Positions 53,224 through 62,022 of a stretch of 64,000 bases of DNA are shown here, one piece after another. Source of the stretch: Dyella_A ginsengisoli. Lineage in GTDB: Bacteria > Pseudomonadota > Gammaproteobacteria > Xanthomonadales > Rhodanobacteraceae. The notes under the pieces are model-generated. The model saw only the letters and a program-made list of their open reading frames with translations, was not told where the DNA came from and did no database searches. The translations under genes and the position numbers were made by a program. The DNA lies in the NCBI RefSeq assembly GCF_044904665.1, contig NZ_JADIKM010000003.1, forward strand, positions 434,001 to 498,000, written 5' to 3'. Numbering within the stretch: the first letter of the stretch is position 1; every line of letters begins with the position of its first letter.

Positions 53224-53967
53224 GTGAGCATCGATCTGGCCGTCATCGGCGGCAGTGGCCTGTACAACTTCCCCGGCCTGGAGAACGCCCAGCGACAATC
53301 GGTGGATACGCCGTTCGGCCCGGCCTCGGGCGACGTCGTCAGCGGCGATTTCGCCGGCAAGCGGCTGGCGTTTCTCGCCCGTCACGGCGAGAGCCACAGC
53401 CTGCCGCCGCACCGGGTCAACTACCGCGCCAACCTGTGGGCGCTGCATCACCTGGGTGCGCGCCGCGTGATCGGCGTCAACGCGGTGGGCGGCATTCGCC
53501 ACGACATGGGGCCGCGGGTGATCGTGGTGCCCGACCAGGTCATCGACTACACCCACGGCCGCTACACCAGTTTCTGCGACGTGGACGGCGCCGAGGTCAG
53601 GCACATCGATTTCAGCGAGCCGTATACCGAGTCGCTGCGCCGCGAGCTGCTGGTGGCTGCCGGCAAGGCCGGCATCGCGGTGATCGACGGCGGTTGCTAC
53701 GGCGCCACCCAGGGGCCGCGACTGGAAACCCGCGCCGAGATCGCCCGCATGAAGCGCGACGGCTGCGACCTGGTCGGCATGACCGGCATGCCCGAGGCGG
53801 CATTGGCCCGCGAGCTGGAACTGGATTACGCCTGCCTGGCGCTCGTGGCCAATTTCGCCGCCGGCTGCGGCGACGAGGCCGAGATCAGCATCGAGGAAAT
53901 CTTCGCCCACCTGGCAGCGGCCACCGCCGAAGTGCCGCGCCTGCTGGCGGCGATGCTGGAGGCCTGA
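53224..53967 (+). CDS. mtnP: S-methyl-5'-thioinosine phosphorylase, GTG start
   Basis: 247 residues from GTG 53224. MTAP/PNP family: VIGGSGLYNFPG (about 7-18), LARHGESHSLPPHRVNYRAN, the phosphate and substrate region with QGPRLETRAEI and MTGMPEAALARE. At the base-recognition site, where MTAP has a D-x-D (as in human TDYD), this protein reads ANFAAG, like the MTIP of Pseudomonas aeruginosa, which takes the 6-oxo base. The product would be hypoxanthine, usable by the nearby hpt enzyme. It could still be a general MTAP-like enzyme. Confidence 0.85.
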   Translation: MSIDLAVIGGSGLYNFPGLENAQRQSVDTPFGPASGDVVSGDFAGKRLAFLARHGESHSLPPHRVNYRANLWALHHLGARRVIGVNAVGGIRHDMGPRVIVVPDQVIDYTHGRYTSFCDVDGAEVRHIDFSEPYTESLRRELLVAAGKAGIAVIDGGCYGATQGPRLETRAEIARMKRDGCDLVGMTGMPEAALARELELDYACLALVANFAAGCGDEAEISIEEIFAHLAAATAEVPRLLAAMLEA

Positions 53968-54007
53968 GACCTTCGTCGGAGGACGGGCTTTCGCTCCGTT
54001 CAGGATA

Positions 54008-54037
54008 TTGCGCTTGACCCACAAACATGCTGATACT
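54008..54037 (+). promoter_or_regulatory. Weak promoter candidate for the cold-shock gene
   Basis: TTGCGC (54008-54013), 18-nt spacer, GATACT (54032-54037). Partial matches only. It leaves an 80-nt leader, in line with the long leaders of cold-shock genes. Confidence 0.3.
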
Positions 54038-54126
54038 TCGAGGGTGCCAGGGGCGGCGGACCAAGGGGATAGGGGTTCAACGCGAAACCTTGGTGCATCC
54101 ATCCTTAAGCTTCAGAGGTTGCCGCA

Positions 54127-54333
54127 ATGCGTTTCGGTACGGTCAAGTGGTTCAACGACGCCAAGGGCTTTGGTTTCATCGCGCCCGAGGACGGTGGGGA
54201 GGACGTTTTCGTCCACTTTTCTGCGATCAACTCCAAGGGCTTTCGCAGCCTGCAGGAAGGTCAGCGCGTGAAGTTCGAAGTGACCCAGGGGCCGAAGGGT
54301 GCCCAGGCCTCGGGCGTCGAAATCGCGGCCTGA
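54127..54333 (+). CDS. Cold-shock protein, CspA family
   Basis: 68 residues, one cold-shock domain. RNP-1 KGFGFIAPED (about 15-24) and RNP-2 DVFVHFSAI (about 29-37) are intact, followed by FEVTQGPKGAQASGVE. Preceded by AGAGG at a plausible distance. Binds single-stranded RNA/DNA and melts mRNA structure; whether it is cold-induced cannot be told. Confidence 0.95.
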   Translation: MRFGTVKWFNDAKGFGFIAPEDGGEDVFVHFSAINSKGFRSLQEGQRVKFEVTQGPKGAQASGVEIAA

Positions 54334-54363
54334 TCGTTCGGTCTACCAGCTGTCTCTGCAATG

Positions 54364-54396
54364 AAAAGCCCCGCGCACTGCGCGGGGTTTTTTTTG
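54364..54396 (+). terminator. Intrinsic terminator of the cold-shock gene
   Basis: Stem CCCCGCG/CGCGGGG with loop CACTG and flanking A/T extension, then eight T's. In the 355-nt gap to the next gene the remainder holds the hairpin repeat at 54474-54626; 54397-54473 and 54627-54688 show nothing recognisable. Confidence 0.88.
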
Positions 54397-54473
54397 TGGG
54401 TATCCGGTCCCGTATTGCACTGAAATTGGGTTACCCCAGGATCGTCCTGATCAACGTCGAAAGTTCAGCGGAC

Positions 54474-54626
54474 GCCACCTTCTCCCGTCGGGAGAAGGTG
54501 GCGCGCAGCGACGGATGAGGGTTCGGCGTCGCAGCTTTCTGCAGCTGTTGCTGCGCTGCTTGCCGATGTGTTGGTTGCCGCTTCGCCCGAACCCTCGCCC
54601 CAACCCCTCTCCCGGAGGGGGAGAGG
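54474..54626. repeat. Composite intergenic hairpin repeat (REP/MITE-like)
   Basis: Three nested inverted repeats: a perfect 14-bp stem GCCACCTTCTCCCG/CGGGAGAAGGTGGC (54474-54502), a long-range pair GAGGGTTCGG (54517-54526) with CCGAACCCTC (54587-54596), and CCTCTCCC/GGGAGAGG (54606-54626). The GGAGAAGGTGGCGCGCAGCG and ACCCCTCTCCC words are familiar from intergenic repeats in xanthomonads and some other proteobacteria; that is recollection. No coding potential and no transposase nearby. Only one copy is in this window. Confidence 0.6.
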
Positions 54627-54688
54627 CTCTACGCGGCTGGAACCTCGACGCTCATCGGGAAATTCAAAGACGTACTGGTATCGGGCAT

Positions 54689-55342
54689 TCACAGAATGCC
54701 CAGCGGCAGCATCCCGGCTGGCGTCACCGCGACAATGCGTTCGCCGCGACCGGCCGGCGTCTCGTACAGCCCGGTCAGCGCCCCGAACGCCGGCAGCACA
54801 CCGCCGTCGGCACCGAAGCGGAACGCCGGCAGGCGATGACTGCGCCAGCCGTCCTGCACGCGGATGCCCGGATGCACGTGGCCGGCCAGCACGTAATGCC
54901 CCGGCAGCGTCTGCGGCTCATGGGCCAGCGCGAACGGTGCTTCGCGCAGCCACTCGCCCACGCGCTCGAAGCCCAGTGCGGCGGCGTCGAAATGGCGATC
55001 GTGATTGCCCGCCACCAGCACCATCTGAAGTGCACCGTGGAACTCGCGCCAGCGCCGCACGTCGTCCACCCACGGGGTGTCCGCCAGCGCCTTGCCGTGC
55101 ACCAGATCGCCCAGCACCACCAGCCGCTCGGGGCGGTAATGCGCGATCAGCGCGTCGATGCGCGCCAGGTCCGCTTGCGTCTGGCCAGTGGGCAGGGCGA
55201 CGCCGGCGCGGCGCAGCACGGCGCCTTTGCCGAAATGCACATCCGCCAGCAGCAGCCAGCGCACGCGCGGCCAATACAGCGCGCGCTCGGCGTGCAGCTG
55301 AAGCGTCTCGCCGGCCACCTCGATCGCATGCTCCATCGTCAT
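54689..55342 (-). CDS. Ligase-associated metallophosphoesterase
   Basis: 217 residues from ATG 55342 (MTMEHAIEVAGETL), overlapping the helicase stop by 4 nt. Calcineurin-like motifs LADVHFGKG (about 32-40), GDLVHGK, GNHDR and GHVHPG are all present. In Pseudomonas putida the equivalent protein of the Lhr-ligase-Exo cluster is called MPE and has Mn-dependent nuclease activity; this follows from family membership, not from the sequence alone. Last gene of the four-gene operon. Confidence 0.88.
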   Translation of the reverse strand: MTMEHAIEVAGETLQLHAERALYWPRVRWLLLADVHFGKGAVLRRAGVALPTGQTQADLARIDALIAHYRPERLVVLGDLVHGKALADTPWVDDVRRWREFHGALQMVLVAGNHDRHFDAAALGFERVGEWLREAPFALAHEPQTLPGHYVLAGHVHPGIRVQDGWRSHRLPAFRFGADGGVLPAFGALTGLYETPAGRGERIVAVTPAGMLPLGIL

Positions 55343-57786
55343 CGGTCGGCGGCCTTTTCCAGTTGCGCCAGCATGCGCTCCACCCGGCTTTTCCAGTCGT
55401 CCGCATGCACGCCGCCGCGCAGGCGTTCCACCCAAAGCGGAAACGCCAGCGGCGTGAGCCGCGGCGGTACGACGTAGAGCAGCTTGCCGCGCGCCGCCTG
55501 CAGCATGGCATCGCGCAGCCGCGGGTAATCGAGCTGCTGGTCCAGCACCTCGCGCTCGGCCTGCCACAGCAGCGGATGCTCGGGATCGTGCTGGCGCAGC
55601 ACGTCGAACAGCAGGCCGCTGGACACCTGCAACTGGCGCAGCGTCTTGTCCTGGCCGGGGTAGCCGTTGAACACCAGCCCGGCCACGCGCGCCACCTCGC
55701 GAAACTGCCGCTTGGCCAGTTCGGCCAGGTTGATGCTGGCGCGGATGTCGCGGCGCAGCCCCCACGGATGCAGCAGTTCGCGCATGGCCTGCGAGTCGAG
55801 CGGCGGCAGCTTGCGCGCGGCGATGGCCAGGCCGTAGTCGTTCACCGCGTAGCCGTAGTCCGCCTTGGCGCGCTGCGCGAGGCGGTAGGCGAGCACGGCG
55901 GCCAGCCCTTCGTGCGCGAGCCGGCCGGCGAACGGGTAGACGAACAGGTAGTCGCCCTCGCGGGTGTGCGTGCGCTCCACCAGCAGTTCGTCCGCCTGCG
56001 GCAGGTGCGACTGCTTGCGCTGGATCGCCAGCAGCGGCCGCAGCGCCTTCATCTCCGCCTCGGTGGCGTCGCCGTCGCCCAGCACCCGACGCAGCTCGGC
56101 GGAGAGTTCGCCCGACAGCGGCAGCCGCCCGCCCATCCAGCGCGGCACGCCGCCCTGGCGGTTGCTGGCCTGGCGCACGTAGGCGGTCATGTCGCGCACG
56201 CGCACCAGCGCCAGGTGGCGGCCGGCAAACAGGAACCGGTCACCCGGGCGCAGACGCGCGATGAAGCTTTCCTCCACCGCACCCAGCCGCGCGCCCTTGA
56301 GGTAGCGCACCTGCACGCTGCCGTCGGAGGTGATGGTGCCGATGGACAGCCGGTGCAGCCGCGCCACGCGCTTGCTCTCCACCCGGCACACGCCGTCCGC
56401 GTCGCGCACCAGCTTGTGGTACTCGGGGTAGCCGGCCAGCGCGGTGCCGCCGTGTTCGAGGTAATCGAGCACCGCGTCGAACTGGGCGCGCGGCAGCTGC
56501 GCGTAGGCGCGCGTGGTGCCGACCTCCGCATAGGCCTGGTCGGCCTGGAAGCCGCCGCCCAGCGCGCGGGTGAGCAGGTGCTGTGCCAGCACGTCGAGGC
56601 AGCCACGCAGGGGATGGCGCGGTTCCAGGTGATGCGCCGCCAGCGCGCGTCGGGCCGCCGCGATCTCGGCCAGCTCCAGCAGATGCGTGGGCACGCACAG
56701 GATGCGCGACGGCACCCCCGGCGCATGCCCGCTGCGCCCGGCCCGCTGCAGCAGGCGCGCCACGCCCTTGGGGCTGCCGATCTGGATCACCCGGTCGACG
56801 GTGGAAAAATCCACGCCCAGATCCAGGCTGGAGGTAGCGACCACGCAGCGCAGCGCGCCGGTGCGCAGGCCTTCCTCGGTGGCCAGTCGCAGCTTGGGAT
56901 CGATCGAGCCGTGATGCACCGCCAGCGTCTCGGGCGCTTCCGGCCACACCGCGGCCAGCGCCTCGTGCCACAGCTCGGCCTGCGCGCGCGTGTTGGCGAA
57001 CACCAGTGCCGTGCGTACCTCCAGCACCGCCTGCACCACGCGGCCCAGCTGTTTCAGGCCCAGATGCCCGGCCCACGGAAAGCGCTCGCCGGGGCCGGGC
57101 AGGGCGGTGTCGATGCGGGTGCGTTTGCGCGCCGCGCTGCCGATCAGCAGGCCGTCGTCGCCCACCAGCGTGTGCAGCGCTTGGTCCAGGTTGCCCAGCG
57201 TGGCCGACAGGCCCCACACGCGCAGCTCCGGGCGCAGCGCACGCAGCCGCGCCAGCCCCAGCTGCAGCAGCGTGCCGCGCTTGCTGGCGATCAGCTCGTG
57301 CCACTCGTCCACCACCACGCCGCGCAGGTTCGCGAAGCGGGCGGCTGCATCGGGATAGCTGAGCAGCAGGGCGAGGCTTTCCGGCGTGGTCACCAGCAGC
57401 TCGCAGTCGCCGCGGCGCAGGCGCGCGCGTTCGGCGCTGGAGCTGTCGCCGGTACGGCGCAGCACGCGCCATGGCAGTTCCATCGCTTCCACCGCCGCGG
57501 TGAGATGACCGGTGGTGTCGGTGGCCAGCGAGCGCAGTGGGCTGATCCACAGCAGCTGCAGACCTTTGGCCGGGTGCAGCAAGCCGTCGATCAGCGGTCC
57601 GCCCACCGCGGCCAGCGTCTTGCCGGTGCCGGTAGGCGCATGGATCAGCCCGTTGCGGCCGTCGCCCCAGGCCTTCCACGCGGCGCGCTGGAACGGCGCG
57701 GGCTTGCGGCCCAGCGCGGCGAACCAGTCGCGCAAACGGGCCTCAGCCCGTCGCCAGGCGGCGGAGGTCGTCGAGGTGGTCGGCAT
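55339..57786 (-). CDS. Ligase-associated DEXH-box helicase (Lhr-Core type)
   Basis: 815 residues. Walker A HAPTGTGKT (about 49-57), DEXH box VVVDEWHEL (about 156-164), motif VI in RLLQRAGRSGHAPG (about 340-353), followed by a winged-helix and a Lhr-type C-terminal domain. Lhr-Core proteins are 3'-to-5' DNA-translocating helicases that unwind RNA:DNA hybrids. The start (MPTTSTTSAAWRR) overlaps the ligase end by 44 nt; a later start would shorten the overlap. Its stop is coupled to the phosphoesterase gene. Confidence 0.92.
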   Translation of the reverse strand: MPTTSTTSAAWRRAEARLRDWFAALGRKPAPFQRAAWKAWGDGRNGLIHAPTGTGKTLAAVGGPLIDGLLHPAKGLQLLWISPLRSLATDTTGHLTAAVEAMELPWRVLRRTGDSSSAERARLRRGDCELLVTTPESLALLLSYPDAAARFANLRGVVVDEWHELIASKRGTLLQLGLARLRALRPELRVWGLSATLGNLDQALHTLVGDDGLLIGSAARKRTRIDTALPGPGERFPWAGHLGLKQLGRVVQAVLEVRTALVFANTRAQAELWHEALAAVWPEAPETLAVHHGSIDPKLRLATEEGLRTGALRCVVATSSLDLGVDFSTVDRVIQIGSPKGVARLLQRAGRSGHAPGVPSRILCVPTHLLELAEIAAARRALAAHHLEPRHPLRGCLDVLAQHLLTRALGGGFQADQAYAEVGTTRAYAQLPRAQFDAVLDYLEHGGTALAGYPEYHKLVRDADGVCRVESKRVARLHRLSIGTITSDGSVQVRYLKGARLGAVEESFIARLRPGDRFLFAGRHLALVRVRDMTAYVRQASNRQGGVPRWMGGRLPLSGELSAELRRVLGDGDATEAEMKALRPLLAIQRKQSHLPQADELLVERTHTREGDYLFVYPFAGRLAHEGLAAVLAYRLAQRAKADYGYAVNDYGLAIAARKLPPLDSQAMRELLHPWGLRRDIRASINLAELAKRQFREVARVAGLVFNGYPGQDKTLRQLQVSSGLLFDVLRQHDPEHPLLWQAEREVLDQQLDYPRLRDAMLQAARGKLLYVVPPRLTPLAFPLWVERLRGGVHADDWKSRVERMLAQLEKAADR

Positions 57787-59338
57787 CGGCGGGTTGCTTG
57801 TCGGTGCGCCAGCGGGCGATGCGCGGAAAGCGCACGGCCACGCCGGATTTGTGGCGGCCGGACAGTTGCACGGCCTCGAACGCCAGCTCGAACACGTGCA
57901 CCGGTTCCACCGCGCGCACCGGTCCGAAGCGTTCGGTGGTGTGCGCGCGGATCCAGCGATCGAGGCGGGTGATTTCGGCGTCGTCCAGGCCGGAATAGGC
58001 CTTGGCGACGGTCACCAGCTCGCCCTCGTGCCAGACGCCGAAGCTGTAGTCGGTGAACAGGCCGGAGCGGCGGCCGTGGCCGGGCTGGGCATACAGCAGC
58101 ACGGCGTCGATGGTGTGCGGGTCCACCTTCCACTTCCACCAGTCGCCGCGCTTGCGGCCCACGCGGTAGGGCGAGTCCAGCCGCTTGAGCATCAGGCCTT
58201 CGGTCTGCCGTTCGCGCGACTGCCTGCGCTCGGCGCTGAGTGCTTCCCACTGCTCGGCGACCAGCGCGGGCGAGAGCATCAGCGCGTCGTCGGTGGGTGC
58301 CAGCAGCTCGGCCAGCAGCGTGCGGCGTTCGTGCAGCGGGCGCTCGCGCAGGTCGTCGCCGGCGCGCTCCACCAGGTCGTAGGCCATGAAGCGCACCGGC
58401 GTGCCGGCCAGCAACCTGGCGCCGGGCTTGAGCTTGCCGATGCGCTTCTGCAGCGCGGTGAACGGCAGCGGTTTGGCCGTCTGGACGTCCCAGGCCAGCA
58501 GCTCGCCGTCGAGCACGCCATCCACCGGAAGCGAGGCGGCGGCCTGTTCGATCTCGGGAAAGCGCCCGTCCAGCCGCTCCTCGCCGCGCGACCACAGCCC
58601 GGCGCGGCCGTCGCGCCACATCAGCTGGGCGCGGATGCCGTCCCACTTCCATTCGGCCAGCCAGTCGCGCGGGTCGCCCAGCGCGGCGACCTCTCCCTCC
58701 AGCGGTGAGGCGAGGAAGAACGGGTAGGGGCGATCGGCCAGGTGCTCGTCTGCCCCCGCGGGGGCGGCCAGCGCAGCCAGCGCCGCAGCGGTGGGTTTCC
58801 AGGCGCCGCTCAGGCGGTGCGCGATGAGGTCGGTCGGCTGGCCCGACCACGCCGCCAGCGCCTGCACCACCAGCCGCTGCGACACACCCACGCGCAGCGC
58901 GCCGGTGATCAGCTTGTTGAGCAGGAACACCTGCTCGGGCTTCAGCGCGCGCCACCACGCCTGCAGCGTGGTGATGCGCCCGGCGCTGTCCATCTTTGCC
59001 AGCGCGGGCAGGCGCTGTTCCAGCCACACTTGCAGCGGCACCTCGCCCAGCGTGCCGTCGCCGGGCGGCAGCATCAGGGCGATGGTTTCGGCCAGGTCGC
59101 CGACGTGCTGGTAGCTCTCGTCGATCAGCCAGTCGGCATAGCCGGTGGCCGCGGCCAGCGCCTGGCGCAACTCGGTGGAGGTGGCCAGCCGGCGCAGCTT
59201 GGCGCCGCCCAGCACGTGTACCGCCCACGCAGCGTCGGCCGGCGGTGTGTCGCGCAGGTAGCTGGCGATCGCGTCGCGCTTGGCCAGCGTGGAGGCGGTG
59301 CGATCCAGCTCCGCATAGAGTTCGGCAAAGCGCCGCAT
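57743..59338 (-). CDS. ATP-dependent DNA ligase of the repair cluster
   Basis: 531 residues from ATG 59338 (MRRFAELYAELDRTAS). N-terminal DNA-binding domain (about 1-200), then nucleotidyltransferase motif I EWKWDGIRAQ with the adenylated Lys (about 233), motif III DGELLAWD, motif IV EGLMLKR and motif V KWKVDPHTID, with an OB domain to the end. This is a bacterial LigB/LigC-like ATP ligase, separate from the replicative NAD ligase. Its start shares one base with the exonuclease stop (TGATG). Confidence 0.93.
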   Translation of the reverse strand: MRRFAELYAELDRTASTLAKRDAIASYLRDTPPADAAWAVHVLGGAKLRRLATSTELRQALAAATGYADWLIDESYQHVGDLAETIALMLPPGDGTLGEVPLQVWLEQRLPALAKMDSAGRITTLQAWWRALKPEQVFLLNKLITGALRVGVSQRLVVQALAAWSGQPTDLIAHRLSGAWKPTAAALAALAAPAGADEHLADRPYPFFLASPLEGEVAALGDPRDWLAEWKWDGIRAQLMWRDGRAGLWSRGEERLDGRFPEIEQAAASLPVDGVLDGELLAWDVQTAKPLPFTALQKRIGKLKPGARLLAGTPVRFMAYDLVERAGDDLRERPLHERRTLLAELLAPTDDALMLSPALVAEQWEALSAERRQSRERQTEGLMLKRLDSPYRVGRKRGDWWKWKVDPHTIDAVLLYAQPGHGRRSGLFTDYSFGVWHEGELVTVAKAYSGLDDAEITRLDRWIRAHTTERFGPVRAVEPVHVFELAFEAVQLSGRHKSGVAVRFPRIARWRTDKQPADADHLDDLRRLATG

Positions 59339-60345
59339 CAGCCCCCACTCTCGCTGTCGCGTTCGCGCAGCAAGCGCAGCGGCTGGGCGTCGTGGCCCAG
59401 GTCGCGCAGGTGGCGGATCAAGGTTTCGCCGTCGCCGTGGGTGACGTAGATGCGCTGTGCGCCACTCTGTTCCACGCTCTGCAGCAGCCCCGGCCAGTCG
59501 GCGTGATCGGATACCACAAAACCGCGGTCGTAGCCGCGTCGACGCCGACTGCCGCGAATCTGCATCCAGCCCGAGGCAAAGCCGGTGGATGCCTTGCCGA
59601 AGCGCTTCATCCACGGTGACCCGGCGGCCGAGGGCGGCGCCATGATCAGCTCGCCGGCAAAGTCGCGCCCGCGCGCCGACTCGCTCACCGGCTCGGTCGG
59701 CACCATGCGCACGCCGGCCTCGCGGTACTGCTCCACCAGTCGCAGCATCGCGCCGTGCAGGTGCACGGTGCGGTCGGTGCGCGCGGCCAGCTCGGCCAGA
59801 ATGCGCTGCGCCTTGCCCAGCGCGTAGCAGAACAGCACGGCCGGCACGCCGCGGCGCGCGCAGTCGTCCCACCAGGCGAGCAACTCGCCAATCACCGCAT
59901 CCATCGGCGGCCAGCGGTACACCGGCAATCCAAACGTGGACTCGGTGACAAACACATCGCACGGCACCGGCTCGAACGGCATGCAGGTCGGGTCCGGGTC
60001 GCGCTTGTAGTCGCCCGACACAACCACCACGCGCCCCTCGTATTCCATCCGCACCTGCGCCGAGCCGAGTACGTGGCCGGCCGAGTGCAGCGACACCGTC
60101 ACCGGCCCCATGCGGAACGTCTCGCCATAGGCATGCGCGTCGATGGTCGACCCCGCGCCCAGCCGCTCCTGCATCAGCCCCAGCCCCGCCGCCGCCACGT
60201 CGTAATGCCCGCTGCCCGAACGCGCGTGATCGCCATGCGCATGCGTCACCACCGCCCGCGCCGCCGGCAGCATCGGGTCGATGAAGAAGTCGCCGGCCGG
60301 CACATAAAGGCCTTCCGGACGGGGTTGGAGCAGGGGATCGGACAT
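59338..60345 (-). CDS. Ligase-associated DNA exonuclease (metallo-beta-lactamase fold)
   Basis: 335 residues from ATG 60345 (MSDPLLQPRPEGLYVPAGDF); a longer frame to 60561 is rejected. Metal motif THAHGDHAR (about 36-44), SAGHVLGSAQVRM, VSGDYKRD and, near the C-terminus, VSDHADWPGL, the pattern of the CPSF73/SNM1-like beta-CASP group. Family members in this cluster degrade DNA ends 5'-to-3'. First gene of the operon exo-ligase-helicase-phosphoesterase. Confidence 0.9.
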   Translation of the reverse strand: MSDPLLQPRPEGLYVPAGDFFIDPMLPAARAVVTHAHGDHARSGSGHYDVAAAGLGLMQERLGAGSTIDAHAYGETFRMGPVTVSLHSAGHVLGSAQVRMEYEGRVVVVSGDYKRDPDPTCMPFEPVPCDVFVTESTFGLPVYRWPPMDAVIGELLAWWDDCARRGVPAVLFCYALGKAQRILAELAARTDRTVHLHGAMLRLVEQYREAGVRMVPTEPVSESARGRDFAGELIMAPPSAAGSPWMKRFGKASTGFASGWMQIRGSRRRRGYDRGFVVSDHADWPGLLQSVEQSGAQRIYVTHGDGETLIRHLRDLGHDAQPLRLLRERDSESGG

Positions 60346-60554
60346 CACCCGACAAGGGTAACGAGCGATGCGTGCAGGGGAAGTCTGGGGAGGGCGCGCG
60401 GCGCGCTGGAGGTTTGTGGCAAAGCGCCGCATCGGTGGCGTGTTCCTTCTGCGACGGCGTGGCGCCGGAGCGTCACGATCGCCTGCGACCGCCAGTGGGA
60501 AGCCTATCGAGGCCCGTATAGTGGCCGAAACCACACCTGCGCGGAGGTCGATGC

Positions 60555-61430
60555 ATGACACGGAAACCTGTCTTGTACATGCTCATGGCGTTGATGCTAT
60601 TTCCTGGTCTGGTGCGCGCGGCCACTCCGACGTGCGATACCTCCATCCATGACGGCGAGCAGCCTCGAACCGTCGCGTTGCAGGCGGTTGCCTGTCAGCT
60701 CCAGTCGCATCGACTGCTGCTTTTGGGCGAGTTGCACGGCACCGTCGAGTCTCCAGGTCTGCTGGCCGACCTGCTGCGCGATCAGCCGCCCAAGCGACCC
60801 ATCCGCCTGGGGTTTGAATGGCCGGTTGAGCTGCAGTCCAAGGTCGACGCCTATTTTCGTTCGCAGGGCACCGCGGCGGATCGAGCGGCCTTCGCCGCCG
60901 GACGCGACTGGACCTACTACGATGGCCGCATGAGCCGGGCATGGCTGGCCCTGATAGACGCGCTGCGCGATCTGCATCGTCAGGGAAGGGACGTGCAGGT
61001 CTTCACCATGGAGCCCGTCTACGGCACGCCGGCCGACGTGGCAGCCGGTGGAGGTCCTGCGCGGGTGAAAGAGGCGGGTATGGCTAGGGCCATTCGGGAG
61101 CAGTTGAAGCACGCGCCGCCCGGTGCACTGGTGGCAGCGCTCATGGGCAACTATCACTCGCGTGTCGGCGCACAGATGCCGGATCGCGAATCGTCGGTGA
61201 CCTATCGGCTGGCTGCCGATCACCCGCTGGTGGTGCTGCCGCAATCCGGGCACGGCACGTTCTGGGCGATCCTCGGTGGTGAAGGGCACGCTGCGGTGCA
61301 GACCATCCAAGGCGGCGAGCCGCCCCTACCGAAGGGCTACGTGGTTGTGAGAGCCGTGCCCGATGCGCCGGCCGGAGTCGAGGTGGAACAGATCACCTTG
61401 CCTGCTTTCACTGCCTCGCCCCATCCATGA
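60555..61430 (+). CDS. Secreted ChaN/Tiki-like protein
   Basis: 291 residues with a signal peptide (about 1-22, LYMLMALMLFPGLVRA). The motifs LLLLGELHGTVESPGLLADLL (about 51-71, shown as LGELHGT) and ALMGNYHS (about 196-203) match the Tiki/TraB/ChaN/erythromycin-esterase-like superfamily, which includes heme-binding ChaN and metal-dependent hydrolases. The conserved Glu-His and His residues are kept. Substrate unknown. Divergent from the repair operon; the 209-nt gap has no clear promoter. Confidence 0.7.
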   Translation: MTRKPVLYMLMALMLFPGLVRAATPTCDTSIHDGEQPRTVALQAVACQLQSHRLLLLGELHGTVESPGLLADLLRDQPPKRPIRLGFEWPVELQSKVDAYFRSQGTAADRAAFAAGRDWTYYDGRMSRAWLALIDALRDLHRQGRDVQVFTMEPVYGTPADVAAGGGPARVKEAGMARAIREQLKHAPPGALVAALMGNYHSRVGAQMPDRESSVTYRLAADHPLVVLPQSGHGTFWAILGGEGHAAVQTIQGGEPPLPKGYVVVRAVPDAPAGVEVEQITLPAFTASPHP

Positions 61431-61454
61431 TCTTCGACAGGCAGAACGCGCTGG

Positions 61455-62012
61455 CTACCCCCGCCAGTTCGCGTGCACGTCCCAGAACGTCGCCGCACGC
61501 CGATACGCCTCGCGATCCAGCGGCACGCCGGAGCCGCCTTCTTCCACGCCGAGCGCATTGCGCAGCATGGTGATTGGCACCATCGGGATTTCTTCCGGCT
61601 CCATCGTGTAGAGGCAGCCGACCACGCCCCAGTCGGCGTCGATCGGCTCGCCTTCCTTCGCCAGTTGCTCGCGGCTGTAGAGGATGGGCAGCAGGTAGTT
61701 CGCCACCGGCGGGTGCACGCCCTCGAACCAGCGCACCAGCACCGGCAATTCCTGCTTGGTGCGCGCCTCGTAGGCCGAGCGCAGCAGGTGGCGGTTGGCG
61801 TCGGTGATCGGCACGGCCATGCAGCGCGTGCTCGTCCAGTTGCGGTGCACGTGCAGGCGGCAGAACGGCGCGTAGCCTTCCAGCACCTTCAGCGGCGGCT
61901 CGTCGTTGAGGCGCTGCTCGAAGGCCTCGGCGCTGCAGTCCTGGATGGTGTTGCGGCGGGATTCGCGAGGAAACAGACGGGCGCGCGCGAATGGCGTGAG
62001 GATGATAGACAT
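61455..62012 (-). CDS. DUF3228 protein
   Basis: 185 residues. The stretches PLKVLEGYAPFCRLHVHRNW (around residues 39-58), YEARTKQELPVLVRWFEGV, NYLLPILYSREQL and WGVVGCLYTMEPEEIPM, MVPITMLRNALG fit DUF3228, a conserved cytoplasmic family of unknown role. No membrane or signal segment. It starts 10 nt after the stop of the upstream ABC gene on the same strand, so they may be cotranscribed. Confidence 0.82.
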   Translation of the reverse strand: MSIILTPFARARLFPRESRRNTIQDCSAEAFEQRLNDEPPLKVLEGYAPFCRLHVHRNWTSTRCMAVPITDANRHLLRSAYEARTKQELPVLVRWFEGVHPPVANYLLPILYSREQLAKEGEPIDADWGVVGCLYTMEPEEIPMVPITMLRNALGVEEGGSGVPLDREAYRRAATFWDVHANWRG

Positions 62013-62022
62013 GCCGCAGGCC

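Noticed and set aside
54568..57972. A 1134-residue plus-strand open frame, antisense to the phosphoesterase and helicase genes.
   Set aside because: Arg/Pro/Ala-rich low-complexity translation typical of antisense frames in GC-rich DNA; the minus-strand genes have full family motifs.
57743..60355. An 870-residue frame joining part of the exonuclease region to the ligase in a single protein.
   Set aside because: The first 339 residues are out of frame with the exonuclease motifs; the ligase starts at the ATG at 59338 and the exonuclease ends one base into it in another frame.
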